From contig NADL03000519.1 in the NCBI GenBank assembly GCA_002205965.3, positions 248,001 through 312,000 of the forward strand: a stretch of 64,000 bases of DNA, written 5' to 3'. Shown here piece after piece: positions 54,460-64,000 of the stretch. A program made the position numbers and the translations under genes. The notes under the pieces were generated by a model. The model had not been told where the DNA came from and did no database searches. It was given only the letters and a program-made list of their open reading frames with translations. The stretch is from Kappaphycus alvarezii. Its lineage: Eukaryota > Rhodophyta > Florideophyceae > Gigartinales > Solieriaceae. How positions within the stretch are numbered: position 1 is the stretch's first letter; the number at the start of each line of letters is the position of its first letter.

Positions 54460-55099
54460 GCTTTCTTCATCTGTCAGCATCACCCAAAACCTGACTGTAA
54501 ATACCGCAATTACTGGCGTCGCTCCAATTATGTCAAGTGTCACGGTTTCGCCAACCAAGCAGGAGCATCCACTTGCCATTAAAGAATCGCCGTCGTAGAC
54601 CAATCCGAGGCCTTCAGCTTCGGCCAATCACGAAACGACAGGTGCCACTCCAGTTTTAGGTTCAGTTTCAGGTACTACACTTGTGAGTTCAGGTTCAGGT
54701 CAAGTTCAAATTTCAGATCTTCCACGTGTGCCACATCGTCTAGTTTCAGTAATTGATCTTACAGATTCCCCTACGGCTGACAGTGCTTACAGTCGTACTT
54801 CTAGGGCTCCGCTACCGCTACACCGGAAAGGTGACCGTCAATTGGCTGATCGCGCTAGGGTTACTAAGGCTACCTCTACACGTGTGGCTGTAAACAAGAG
54901 GATCTCTAAGGTTTGCAAGGTTACTTGCAACGGGTTTAAAACCTAATTTCAACATTTACAGATACGCAAGCATGAGATCCGCTTACAGAACAAAAAAAAT
55001 CCGCCGTACTGTCAGGAGTGCAAACAGAGCTTCGAGACCCATTCACATTTACACCGCTATAAGGTCAGGAAGAATCATTTGAGGGTTGTTTCAAACTAG
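54460..55099 (+). pseudogene. First frame of the copia-type element: SIM-like motif and C2H2 zinc finger
   Basis: One frame runs from about 54480 to TAG at 55097-55099, broken by in-frame stops at 54596-54598 and 54944-54946. It reads ITGVAPIMSSVTVSPTKQEH, then RPSASANHETTGATPVLG, then RLVSVIDLTDSP (54740-54775). The hydrophobic V-S-V-I-D-L-T-D has the form of a SUMO-interacting motif (inference). After a basic stretch and the second stop, it reads PPYCQECKQSFETHSHLHRY and KVRKNH (about 55004-55081), a C2H2-type zinc finger. It lies between the 5' LTR and gag and may be the N-terminus of the gag polyprotein or a separate ORF1. Confidence 0.5.
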
Positions 55100-55405
55100 A
55101 TTTAGTTAAATCCAATCTGGATACTTGATCTTGTTCTGAGTAAATTGAATTATCAAATTGATTGTGTGCTTGATTGAAAATTACACAATGATTTAAAAGA
55201 AAACAAATTGAAAAAACAAATTGAAAACAAAAAACAAATTGAAAAAGGTTTACAGTGGGATCAGGAAAAGCGAAGAGCAAAAAAATAATAGACTACCCAC
55301 AAAAAAGAGGACGTCCAGTACTGTAGTACAAAAAAACTAAAAACGGGGCAAATTTTCGAAGCATTAAGTCACCATTAATCAGCACTTGCAAAAGGGTATA
55401 TTGAT

Positions 55406-56690
55406 ATGGTTTCCAGTCAAGGTATTAGACAGACCATGGAGTTGCAGCAGTCTCTGTTCGACTGCGTCAAAGGTTATGTTGAGGATAGTTCGCTCGCTGG
55501 TGATGAATTAAAGGATCAGTTACTTGAGGACTTCCCAATCCCAATGCTTCTCTCGGGACATTTTCTGAGCAATCCATCGATCATTCGCAAGTTGATTGCC
55601 TTTCTTGCGGAACGTAATGTAACGAAACCAACCTTCCGCAATGAATCTGCTGTCCTTTCAAAGAAATTTGCAGCAACTATTCTCCTCATTGGTGACCTCA
55701 TCAAAGCATTAAACCAAATTTATGCATATTCCAACTCTCTTGCGTCACAAATCGGATCACTGATTAGACTCGCCCCGAACCATCGGGTTCGATACGTTCC
55801 ACTCCAGTGTCCATCCAACCTCCGTCACCGTCGGAAAACAAGGTCTCACACTACATGTCCGTGCGCTTCAGGGAAGAAAATAAGAAGTTCTCTGGAAGCC
55901 TAGCCGAATATTGGAACGAGTTCATAGCTGAATGAAAATATGCCTGCCAAGACTATATGCTCAATGAAGAACAATTGCTCAAGTATCTCCATCACCTCCT
56001 TACATAAAATGCGAAAAGATTCTACATAACGAATGCTGAAGGTGTGTATAGACATTATTATCAGGCTCTGTAAAGTGAGTAAGCTCAGTCTGAAGGCAAA
56101 ACAGAATTGCTGTGTATCTTCGCAGCATTCGTGTCAGGCAGTATATTTCTCCCAATTGAACTGCAAAATGATGCCATCGAGAACGTCCACGAGGATATCT
56201 CTAAGCTCTCTCCCGAAGAACCACCTCATTGCCGTTCAGAAAGGCACAAGATTGATTATCTCCAGTCCGCAGTTATTGGATACTCATGGGCTCGTGACCC
56301 TTGCAGCAGAGCAAATTTTAGTGACTTTATTTATCAATCATTTTACAGGCAGCTCTTTTCTGCCGCTCAATTCGAGCAAGAGAAGAAATTTGGACGAATG
56401 AGGGATCAGAGGAATCTACGTACGACATCGATCTCAGATGCAGACTTACACTACGAAGCCGCCTTGCTGATGCATTTTAAACTGTGCGACCTCAATTCGG
56501 CCGTGACCCGCGTTCTACGAAAGTCAATACTCACGATGGTAACTTATGAAGCAACGATGCTTACAGCATGAGGGAAAAAATCCTTGTGATGATAGAGTTT
56601 GTTGGATTGTGGTGAAAAGGGCCATATTCTTTCTCAATGTCGCCAATGGATGGCTGAGAATGTTGCTCGGAAGTTTCAATACTATCAGAG
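55406..56690 (+). pseudogene. Gag of the copia-type element, with zinc knuckle, frameshifted
   Basis: The N-terminal frame (55406-55903) reads GDELKDQLLEDFPIPMLL and FLAERNVTKPTFRNESAV. The core continues in other frames: FSGSLAEYWNEFIAE, DYMLNEEQLLKYLHHLL, RFYITNAEG, then LQNDAIENVHEDISKLSPEE and YLQSAVIGYSWARDPCSRAN (to 56571). A CCHC zinc knuckle at about 56600-56642 needs one extra base after TGTTGG to read C-W-x-C-G-E-K-G-H-I-L-S-Q-C. It is therefore frameshifted. Confidence 0.65.
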
Positions 56691-56989
56691 AAACTAATTT
56701 AAAGATCCGACCAAGGCCACGAAACGTGTACTTTTTGAGCTCTCAGGAATTGGATCATGATGATCAATCAGTTGATGAAGAAATACTACCTGCTCAGTAT
56801 TTCTTCGGAGACGTCAACAGTGATGATATCATTGAAGAATCTGAAAATGTAAATTTGAATAAAGATGGCTGAAAGTATTTCCATGAACATTTATTTTCGC
56901 AAATTTCAGTTAAAGGCCAACCGTTTCTGAATGACGATGATTTTTAATCTGGGGTACTGAAACAAGCCTAAGTGCTCCTAACGAAAGGA

Positions 56990-57519
56990 AAACTGTGGGG
57001 GAACGCGAAAAGCCTCCCATCCATAACGTAACAATTGTCTGTCTTCCACGAAGGCAAAGAAAAATGGGGAATGAACACGTAAAGACATATGAGATTTTAA
57101 CTATCAAAAGCAACAAATTTCCAAAGCACTCCAATATAGAGAAATTTCACGGAATGTGCCCCTATAATGGTGCTCAATAATCAGTGATTGGAAAATCACA
57201 AGCAAAGGCATATTGTAACATAGCTGGGATTAAGATAAAACGTAAGCACATGACAACCGCTTACAAGTTTGGACATGGAATCTTTCCAAGCGTTGTACAG
57301 ATTCCAATTCGTATTCCAACGCCTGACGGTGCTTTTATCCCGCTACATGTCGATGTTGTTAATGCTAATTTTCCATTCTTGATTGACCTGGAAGCATTAG
57401 ACAAATTTGGACTTGTTGAATACAACGTTGAAACCCTAATTTTTTCCAAAAGACATGGATGGGCTATCCTTATCACACTAAATCACGGCCATTTTTTGCG
57501 TCGTGTGGGATTTTTCTGA
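56990..57519 (+). pseudogene. Aspartic protease of the copia-type element, active site lost
   Basis: HGMCPYNGAQ-stop-SVIGKSQAKAYC (from about 57149) corresponds to the family block I-D-T/S-G-A-Q-x-S-V-I-G. The catalytic Asp-Thr/Ser-Gly is replaced by Tyr-Asn-Gly, and a TAA follows at about 57178-57180. Further on come QIPIRIPTPDGAFIPLHVDV and VNANFPFLIDLEALDKFGLV, the later strand with the family's flap and the LIGLDVLD-like block. It would cleave the polyprotein; this copy cannot. Confidence 0.65.
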
Positions 57520-57529
57520 AATCTTGCTC

Positions 57530-58504
57530 ACAAGTCTCAATTAAAGCGCCTCCATTTACACATTTTCTTTCCGTCTACCTTAAAGCTATCAAAGCTTATA
57601 AGCAGATCTAGACCAGAGGGAACAACCCCTGAGACCCGAGATTTGGTTTCGGAAATATCTAAACAGTGCCTCACATGTCAGCACTTTGAACCGAAACCCA
57701 GTTCATTCCAGGTTACTACGCCTAATATAATCATATTTACTCAAGAGTTAGCTCTTGATATTATGTTTGTTGACAAAACTTCTGTACTTCATATCGTGGA
57801 TACGCAAACTCATTTCGGTAATGTTGCATTCATACACAGTCAAAGTACGGAATCCATTTGGAACTATTTTCTTGAGTGCTGGGCTAAAATTAACGCTGGA
57901 TTTCCTGATAGAACGAAAGTGGACAAAATTATCAATTCGTTTCCAAAGCGTGGAAAGATTTGGTAAAATTGAATGGAATAAAACTTATCCTATCTGGAGT
58001 TGAAAGTCATAATTCTATTGGTTCAGGTGAATTTTACAATGATCGGTTACGCTGAATTTACCTCAAAATTTTCCATTCAGACCCTGACGTTGAAATAAAA
58101 CCCACTCTACGTCTCGCCGTTAAGGCCATGAACGATACTGTGAACCCAGACGACTGGTTACATCGTTCCTCGTCTTTCGAGATTTGTCGGAGTTTCCGGC
58201 CATCAACAGCGAGCTTGCGAATCAAATAGAACGAATGAGAGGGCACCAAATGGCAAGAGCCGAGATGCAAACTATCACTTCAGAACTCAGACTCAGAACC
58301 GCTCTGATTTCGCAGCTTCCAAATACAGCTCACCATTAACTTAACATTGGAATTGAATTTCTAGTCTATCGCGAGAAGTCCAAACCTAAGTGGACAGGAC
58401 CCTACAAAATCGCGAGAGTTAATGACAGAGAAGTCCTTATTGACAGAAATGGCGGGGAATTGCAACACCCACGCTCTCAAGTAAAGCCTTATTTCTATGA
58501 TTAA
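57530..58504 (+). pseudogene. Integrase of the copia-type element, broken
   Basis: HHCC domain remnant: KRLHLHIFFPSTLKLSKLIS, then ISKQCLTCQHFEPKPSSF. Core: ELALDIMFVDKTSVLHIVDT (first Asp), SIWNYFLECWAKINAGFPD and KVDKIINSF (second Asp region). A stop at about 57964 follows, then LSGVESHNSIGSGEFYNDRL (Glu), LRLAVKAMNDTVNPDDWLHR, and the C-terminal module PKWTGPYKIARVNDREVLID to SQVKPYFYD before TAA at 58502-58504. Several stops and shifts are present. Confidence 0.75.
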
Positions 58505-58519
58505 GTTAGAACAATAGTG

Positions 58520-59830
58520 GAGGCTTTATATTCATCAATTAAAAAGGTATACTTAAAATCTTCAACTCCTTGATGTCAACCTTAATGAATTTTTACACCC
58601 ACGGGATCCCAGATCCAATTCGGCTGAGTTTCTGGAAGCGAAACAGAAAGAAATAGAAGGACTCGTTGAGAGAAATACCTGTAAAATATTCGCCAGAGAA
58701 TCCATACTAAAGAATGCTGATATCCTCTCTGGAAGATTTATTCTTTCAATAAAAAAAAATAATATCAACAAAGAGATACGTAAAGCACGGTTTGCAGTAG
58801 AAGTTCATAGAAACGAAGAAAAGAACTATCTCGTACATGACACCACGACTATACGCCAGCGATTCACATGATTGGTGGTTGCAATTGCTGCAATAAACGA
58901 CTTCAGTATTTTGTCTCAAGATGTTAAACAGGAGAATATACAATCAGCTCAAAGTCTGAGGCGCAAAGTGCACCTGAGACCAACCAAAGACTCTGGATTA
59001 CCTGAGAACCAGTTACTTTAGTTACTGAAATTTCTTTAAAGATTATCTGATTCAGGAGTATATTGGAATCTCATTATGAATTCACACCTGAAACAGGATC
59101 TCGGTATGACGCCAACCATTGGAGATCTCTCACTCTTCTCAAAGCATACAGACGGAGAACTTCAGGGATTACTTGGAACATGTGAGGAAAATTCTCTACT
59201 TTTTGGCAACAATGAATTCTTTACGTTTTCCTAAAAGACTCTTGATAAGTTTGAATCGAGAGAGAGGGACCAACCAAAGACTCTGGATTACCTGAGAACC
59301 AGTTACTTTAGTTACTGAAATTTCTTTAAAGATTATCTGATTCAGGAGTATATTGGAATCTCATTATGAATTCACACCTGAAACAGGATCTCGGTATGAC
59401 GCCAACCATTGGAGATCTCGCACTCTTCTCAAAGCATACAGACGGAGAACTTCAGGGATTACTTGGAACATGTGAGGAAAATTCTCTACTTTTTGGCAAC
59501 AATGAATTCTTTACGTTTTCCTAAAAGACTCTTGATAAGTTTGAATCGAGAGAGAGGGAGTTCGATGACACTGTATTTGCAGATGTTAGAGTAAAAGGAA
59601 CTGATTATGGATTTGAGTTAAGTCAGGAACAGTATGTTAAGAAGTTACGCATTCTGTCGATGAACGACTCTTTTTCTGAATGCAGATCTTAGAATGCAGA
59701 TCTTTAAGGCATATATTGGCTTGGTTACCACATACAAACCCTGAAATATATTTTGCCGCTAGCATGGCCGCACAAGTGACTCAAACCAAATTCTCAGTGG
59801 AAGCAGTTGAACAAATTTGTAAAGAATTTG
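58520..59830 (+). pseudogene. Reverse transcriptase (RVT_2 type), broken, with 290-bp duplication
   Basis: The frame reads VNLNEFLHPRDPRSNSAEFL, EAKQKEIEGLVERNTCKIF, SGRFILSIKKNN, RKARFVVEVHRNEEKNYLVH-type and NDFSILSQDVKQ-type blocks, then LSDSGVYWN. The YVDD catalytic block should follow LQGLLG, but here it reads TCEENSLLFG, so the two Asp are lost. The segment 58978-59267 is repeated almost exactly at 59268-59557 (one difference seen). 290 is not a multiple of three, so the duplication also shifts the frame. The product cannot be an active RT. Confidence 0.75.
58978..59557. repeat. 290-bp tandem duplication within RT
   Basis: Two adjacent copies start GACCAACCAAAGACTCTGG at 58978 and 59268. 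I noticed a single difference: GGAGATCTCTCACTC in copy 1 against GGAGATCTCGCACTC in copy 2. Near identity means it arose well after the element decayed, or that the two copies are homogenised. Confidence 0.9.
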
Positions 59831-60388
59831 TAGAACCACCCTAGTTCTTCGATTAAGTATTACGGATTGGACAAAAACTCCATAAGATTGAAAGTATTAT
59901 GTTCCGACTCGTCATTAAAGTACGACGACAATACTTCCCAACTGGGACACATTGTTCTGCTCACTGAAAAGACCGGAACTTGTAATTTGCTAAGGTATTC
60001 TAGTCAAAAAAGTCGCAGAGTAACTAGATATGTACTAGGTGCCGAAGTTTACGCTTTCGCTGAAGCCTTTGATATTGGCTACATGATTAAGAAAGACCTT
60101 TATGTTTTGCTTGGAATCAAAATTCCACTCTCAATTTTTACGGACTCCAAAAGTATATTTGATTTTATTACTAAGTGTTCCTACACTTTGGAAAAACGCT
60201 TCATGATTGATATTAGTCCTGTAAGAGATGCATATGCAAAAGAGAAAATATACACTGTTGGATTTGTACGGACTGCGGACAACTCTTCGGACAGCTTCAT
60301 GAAGATCGCAAAGTGTGATGCACTGAACTACATCATCAGAAAAATTAAGTGTGATCTACCTGTTCAGCAATGGGTAATTCGTGACTAA
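59831..60388 (+). pseudogene. RNase H domain of the copia-type element
   Basis: The frame 59867-60388 is open. SIRLKVLCSDSSLKYDDN gives the first Asp, LGAEVYAFAEAFDIGYMI the Glu, SIFTDSKSIFDFITK the second Asp (TDSK), and FVRTADNSSDSFMK the last Asp. These are the four metal-binding positions of copia RNase H. It would degrade the RNA strand during reverse transcription. The frame ends at TAA just before the 3' LTR, and its N-terminal join to RT is broken. Confidence 0.8.
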
Positions 60389-60411
60389 GGATGGATAAAT
60401 CAATAAGTCAG

Positions 60412-60426
60412 TGCAAAGAGAGGGAA
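60412..60426 (+). promoter_or_regulatory. Polypurine tract of the copia-type element
   Basis: GCAAAGAGAGGGAA, almost pure purine, ends directly at the start of the 3' LTR (TATAGAAGTACAGG at 60427). Confidence 0.55.
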
Positions 60427-60830
60427 TATAGAAGTACAGGATACATAAAATAATTTTATGTTGTGTTTACAGTCCTGAAGTGTAGCTATTTGACCTTACT
60501 GCTATTTCTATCCGACGTAGTCTATACTTTCTCTATCCTATTATACTGTTGGCGATTCCTGTTAGAACCGTTATAGTGTAGGGGTCGTTAGGACTGTCCG
60601 CAGGGCTATCCGCTAGGGAGTTTAGGAAGTATTTAGTAGATATGCTACAGATATTCTACGGCATCTAATGCCTATAAAATGTCTAGCGGCCTTGGACACT
60701 GAAGTAAAAAGAGCATCAACAATTTTATTTTCAACCTACTCAACTTGTCTAACCTAATCTAAAACGACTACAGTTTTTTCAGGCTCGCCGCTAACCCCGC
60801 CAGTCTGCTTTTTATCCCTTGAATTTTCGC
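60427..60830 (+). repeat. 3' LTR of the copia-type element
   Basis: It matches the 5' LTR over its whole 404 bp with scattered substitutions, for example CAGTCCTGAAGTGTAGCTAT shared and ATACATAAAATA in place of TGTATAAAATC. It ends TTGAATTTTCGC. Confidence 0.85.
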
Positions 60831-63800
60831 GGCAATAATACCCCACAAGAAGAGAGTCAGCGACATGCAGTTGGGATCAGTAAGGTAAGGTAAGGGTAGA
60901 ATGAGGAAAACTCTGATATATCCGTGCTTTCGTTTACATATGATTGCCGAGTTTCGTCATAATGAATCTCTTTGTATTATTAAATTAAGGCAAATTTCAC
61001 TGCAGTCAAAATGGAGGGGTATATCAAAACCAGGCTCTTTTTGTTTAATTAAAGAGGTTAACGAGAATACCAAGAATCATATTTCCTAGAAGATTATTTT
61101 TCAATTTGTCCTGCCCCGTAAGGACTCGTGAGCAATTGCTAAAATATTTCCCAAATCACTAGAGGAATTTTGTAATCTTATTATATGCATCTTCCATTTT
61201 ATCCATTTGACCACTTTGGGCAATTACACAATTATTTAGTATAATTTATACATAATGGTTAGTTTCGTCATCATTTTCTCAATTTTGATAGAAATTATTG
61301 GGTTTTTTCTCTTCTACTAATGTATTCATCTGTAGTTGTGAATTATTTATTTCTCTTTATGGAATTGAATTATTTAAAAACAGTACGAAAGATTCTAGAC
61401 TCTTCGAAAGTTTAAGAAGACACTTAACTTCAAGATTAATGTACTGTTAGAAGTAATAATGTTTCCGCTTAGGAGCAATATCCAAATCCACTGAAATTTA
61501 AAAAATACTAATGAAAATGACAGTGCTCTATGTTGAAATTAAAAATATAAAACCACAACCAAGAAAAATCCAAACGAAAAAACTTGACGACGGACTGATA
61601 GTATATTAAGCAATATCAAATTTCGTAAAAAACTTCAATTACCAATGCACACACTTCTGGGGCCCGAATTTGTAATGATTTCATATTGAAAAATAATTAT
61701 ATAAAAATTATCTCTCTTTTCTATATGCTGGCGAGTCAAAAGGCAAACTGCGTGAGCAAAACTTTTTTGTAATAAAATTTTATTACGTTCTTTTCCATTT
61801 GCTCCAACATATGAATGTAACAACATTCACAATTTTCATATGCCAAATTCTGAAGAAGAATAATAGAGATAAGTTCTATGAAAATTACCTCCCCGCATCA
61901 ATTAAATACAAGGAGATATTAGAAATGTATAAGATTAAAATATTGCAGGTGAAATAGTGTTTTCATAAATGAATTTTTTGACTGCGACATCACAGAGCGG
62001 AATAAATTCTGCTTTGTATGAATCTTATAATGATTGAAATTTATGCTAGCGAAATATCAGTATACTTCAATTTTTTATGGTCAAAGAGTTAGTAACAACT
62101 CCTACTTTGATTCTGTGATAGTGGAAAAAAGGGTGGTTGCTTGTCCGACTCTCACGGTTCGTACTGTAAGATATTAATCTTCGTAAATTTTTCTTTTCTT
62201 TTGTACTAATTGAAGTAGCTTTTTGTCGATAAATATCATCTTGAGGAACTTCACATTATATCTTTCATGAAAAGTTGATATTTTGCCCCAGTAATCGGCT
62301 TCTCATCCAACTTCCGACAGTAATTTTCTCTGTGTATATTAGCAGAAAAATCAAGTAAGCGAAGGGACTTTCCTTTAGACAATTTTCAATACGGAGTCCC
62401 CCTTTTGTGTATATTTTGAAGCTCATGTAAATTTCATTGGAGAAATACTTATATTTTCGGCTCGTTATAATTCCGCGAAACCCTATAATCCGTCTTAAAG
62501 GGATCAAATACTACGGACAGAACCAAATTGGCAGTGCTCAGGTGTACCTTTTCAGGAAAATATTTCTTGGCATCCCTAGTAGCAACCATATTACGTAATA
62601 TCAGCTTCCTGTATGAAACGTTCCACTGCTACGCACAGGAAAGCTAGAATTGGTGCGTTGATAATAACCTAATTAAGACCTTGATTTTCGAATTCAATTC
62701 TTACTGCTGCATGCGAAAAAACCCTCATGAATTAAACAATGTGATAAAGTAAAAATATATTTAGGCGAAAAACGTGCAGATTGTAGCGCATCCTACTGAA
62801 AAATGCAAATCCTGATTTTATTGATTATCTGCCCTTTTTTATTGAATAATATTTATTTTTCATTTTCTGCTGTTAAATATTCTCCCAACTATTCAAAAAC
62901 AATTTTCATATATGGATTCATGATTCAGCCGTCGACTGGAGATGTAGTTAGTCCATTATAACCCACTACCTTTATAGTTCAGGTTTTTGAACACATTAAA
63001 AGATCCCCTCCGTACTATACCACTGATGTCTACTCTATCCAGCTCAAGCAAGCAAGGAGTGATGCAAAAGATTAGTTGTATCGGATTTCTATGTCATTTT
63101 GCAATCAAATACTGAATTTATACAGCGCTTACCAGAACTCTTCTCAGAAAATTAGATACTTCTTGAGGTATTGGATAAAATCTTGTATTTCTCAGAGTGA
63201 GTATGTACTGCACGATAATGTCATTTCAAAGACAATTCCACATCGTTCCTTTTACTAAGAAGTAAAAACGAATGATTTCAATTGACTCCATATTATTTTC
63301 TTGCATAAAAGCTTGATCAACGCGAGGCATCTGTACACTGTTTCCTTTGACCCTAAGTATCTTATAAAGTATACTCCGCCCCCAAAAATCTCAATTACTT
63401 GAATGGATGCCTATGTGGATTTGTGGGGGGAAATAAGGAAATGGCTTGGATCTCTTGCAAAATGATCCATGGTGAACAGAAATTTGCGGCGTTGATTCAG
63501 AAAATCAAAAGAATTTACTTCCGTTTAGAAATAGTGTGCTTGGTAAGCCTCCATGTAGAATTCGCCTGCTAAATGAATGATTAATCTACTTTTGTCGACT
63601 TAGAGAGGCAATTCAGATTCACTTCGGCCGCCTTCTGGTTCAATACAATCAGAAATGATGAGCTGAATATTAGAATTGATGAAGTGTTGTGAGGCTCCAG
63701 GGTCAATTTATGCTTCGAACAGTATAAAAATCGCACAATTAGCGCTTCTTTTTCTCTCTTTGGGATACTCTTGTACTAGATGATTCTTTTACCATTTTTG

Positions 63801-64000
63801 TGTAGCGAGAACTTCCCAAGGTTCAGATCTACTAGATATTACACGAGTACAGTTGCCATAACGGTGATAATGGGGTCTAATTGATTAGAAATACCATATG
63901 ACTGATTTAAATGGCCTTGCGGATAGTATAGTTCACAAATTCACTGCCTGTATGAAATTAAATCTTCCAAATCCTCTAAAACGACCTGTTGACGTCCATG
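60831..64000. other. AT-rich region without supported genes
   Basis: Very AT-rich, with short frames only (60-80 codons). None has a recognisable domain, signal peptide or similarity to other parts of the window. Confidence 0.5.

Larger units (their letters stand above)
53792..60830 (+). mobile_element. Copia-type LTR retrotransposon, both LTRs present, decayed
   Basis: Direct repeats of 404 bp (53792-54195 and 60427-60830) enclose, in order, a zinc-finger frame, gag, zinc knuckle, protease, integrase, RT and RNase H. This is Ty1/copia order (integrase before RT). The LTRs have diverged visibly, and every coding domain has stops or frameshifts, so the insertion is old. A target-site duplication was not identified. 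Confidence 0.85.

Overview
The window reads as nuclear DNA of a eukaryote. A red alga (Rhodophyta, probably a florideophyte such as Chondrus or Gracilaria) fits best, but this is inference. The supporting signs are intron-free compact genes, TATA boxes about 95-120 bp before start codons, secreted cysteine-rich proteins with Pro/Thr/Ser linkers, a sulfotransferase-like gene of the type expanded in carrageenophytes, and decayed copia-, gypsy- and Harbinger-type transposons. No prokaryotic operon structure is present, and I found no rRNA or confident tRNA gene.

Layout. 1-0.42 kb: a 387-bp foldback (hairpin) element. 0.8-2.1 kb: a gene for a secreted Cys-rich protein. 2.6-8.8 kb: nested retroelement debris, namely an LTR on the minus strand, a relic of a non-LTR RT C-terminal domain, and a Ty3/gypsy-like integrase. 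The integrase runs into an unrecognised 3' reading frame made of a duplicated module, an Arg/Ser linker and an acidic tail, followed by an LTR of the same family on the plus strand. 9.1-12.3 kb (+) and 12.5-16 kb (-): two decayed LTR elements with protease-integrase order. 18.2-19 kb: Tc1/mariner relic. 19.1-21.1 kb: PIF/Harbinger relic with a convergent SANT-like accessory gene. 22.1-22.5 kb: gene for a secreted two-domain Cys-rich protein. 26-27 kb: piggyBac-like relic. 27.9-30.8 kb: a second, different Harbinger-type relic (plant-transposon-protein class), again with a convergent SANT-like accessory gene, its transposase split by a 0.5-kb insertion.

31.2-37.4 kb is the main host-gene island: two head-to-head paralogous three-pass membrane proteins sharing a 390-bp intergenic region, then a type-II-anchored sulfotransferase-like gene whose frame breaks in a run of C. 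39.5-43.4 kb holds decayed sequence including two relics of the same RT C-terminal domain seen at 4.5 kb. From 43.5 kb the DNA becomes visibly AT-rich and almost gene-free. It contains a solo LTR (46.6 kb), an uninterrupted DDE transposase gene (48.7-50.0 kb, minus), and a copia-type LTR retrotransposon with both LTRs (53.8-60.8 kb). That element is decayed: its protease and RT active sites are lost, it has in-frame stops and frameshifts, and RT carries a 290-bp tandem duplication.

Only five or six genes look intact or nearly so: 924-2081, 22121-22543, 31485-33128, 33520-35058, 36538-37408 (frame broken) and the transposase 48688-49953. Four host genes share an odd compositional signature: the coding strand is C-rich in the first half and switches to G-rich in the second half, at silent positions as well. 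All family names rest on motif recognition by eye; no search was run.
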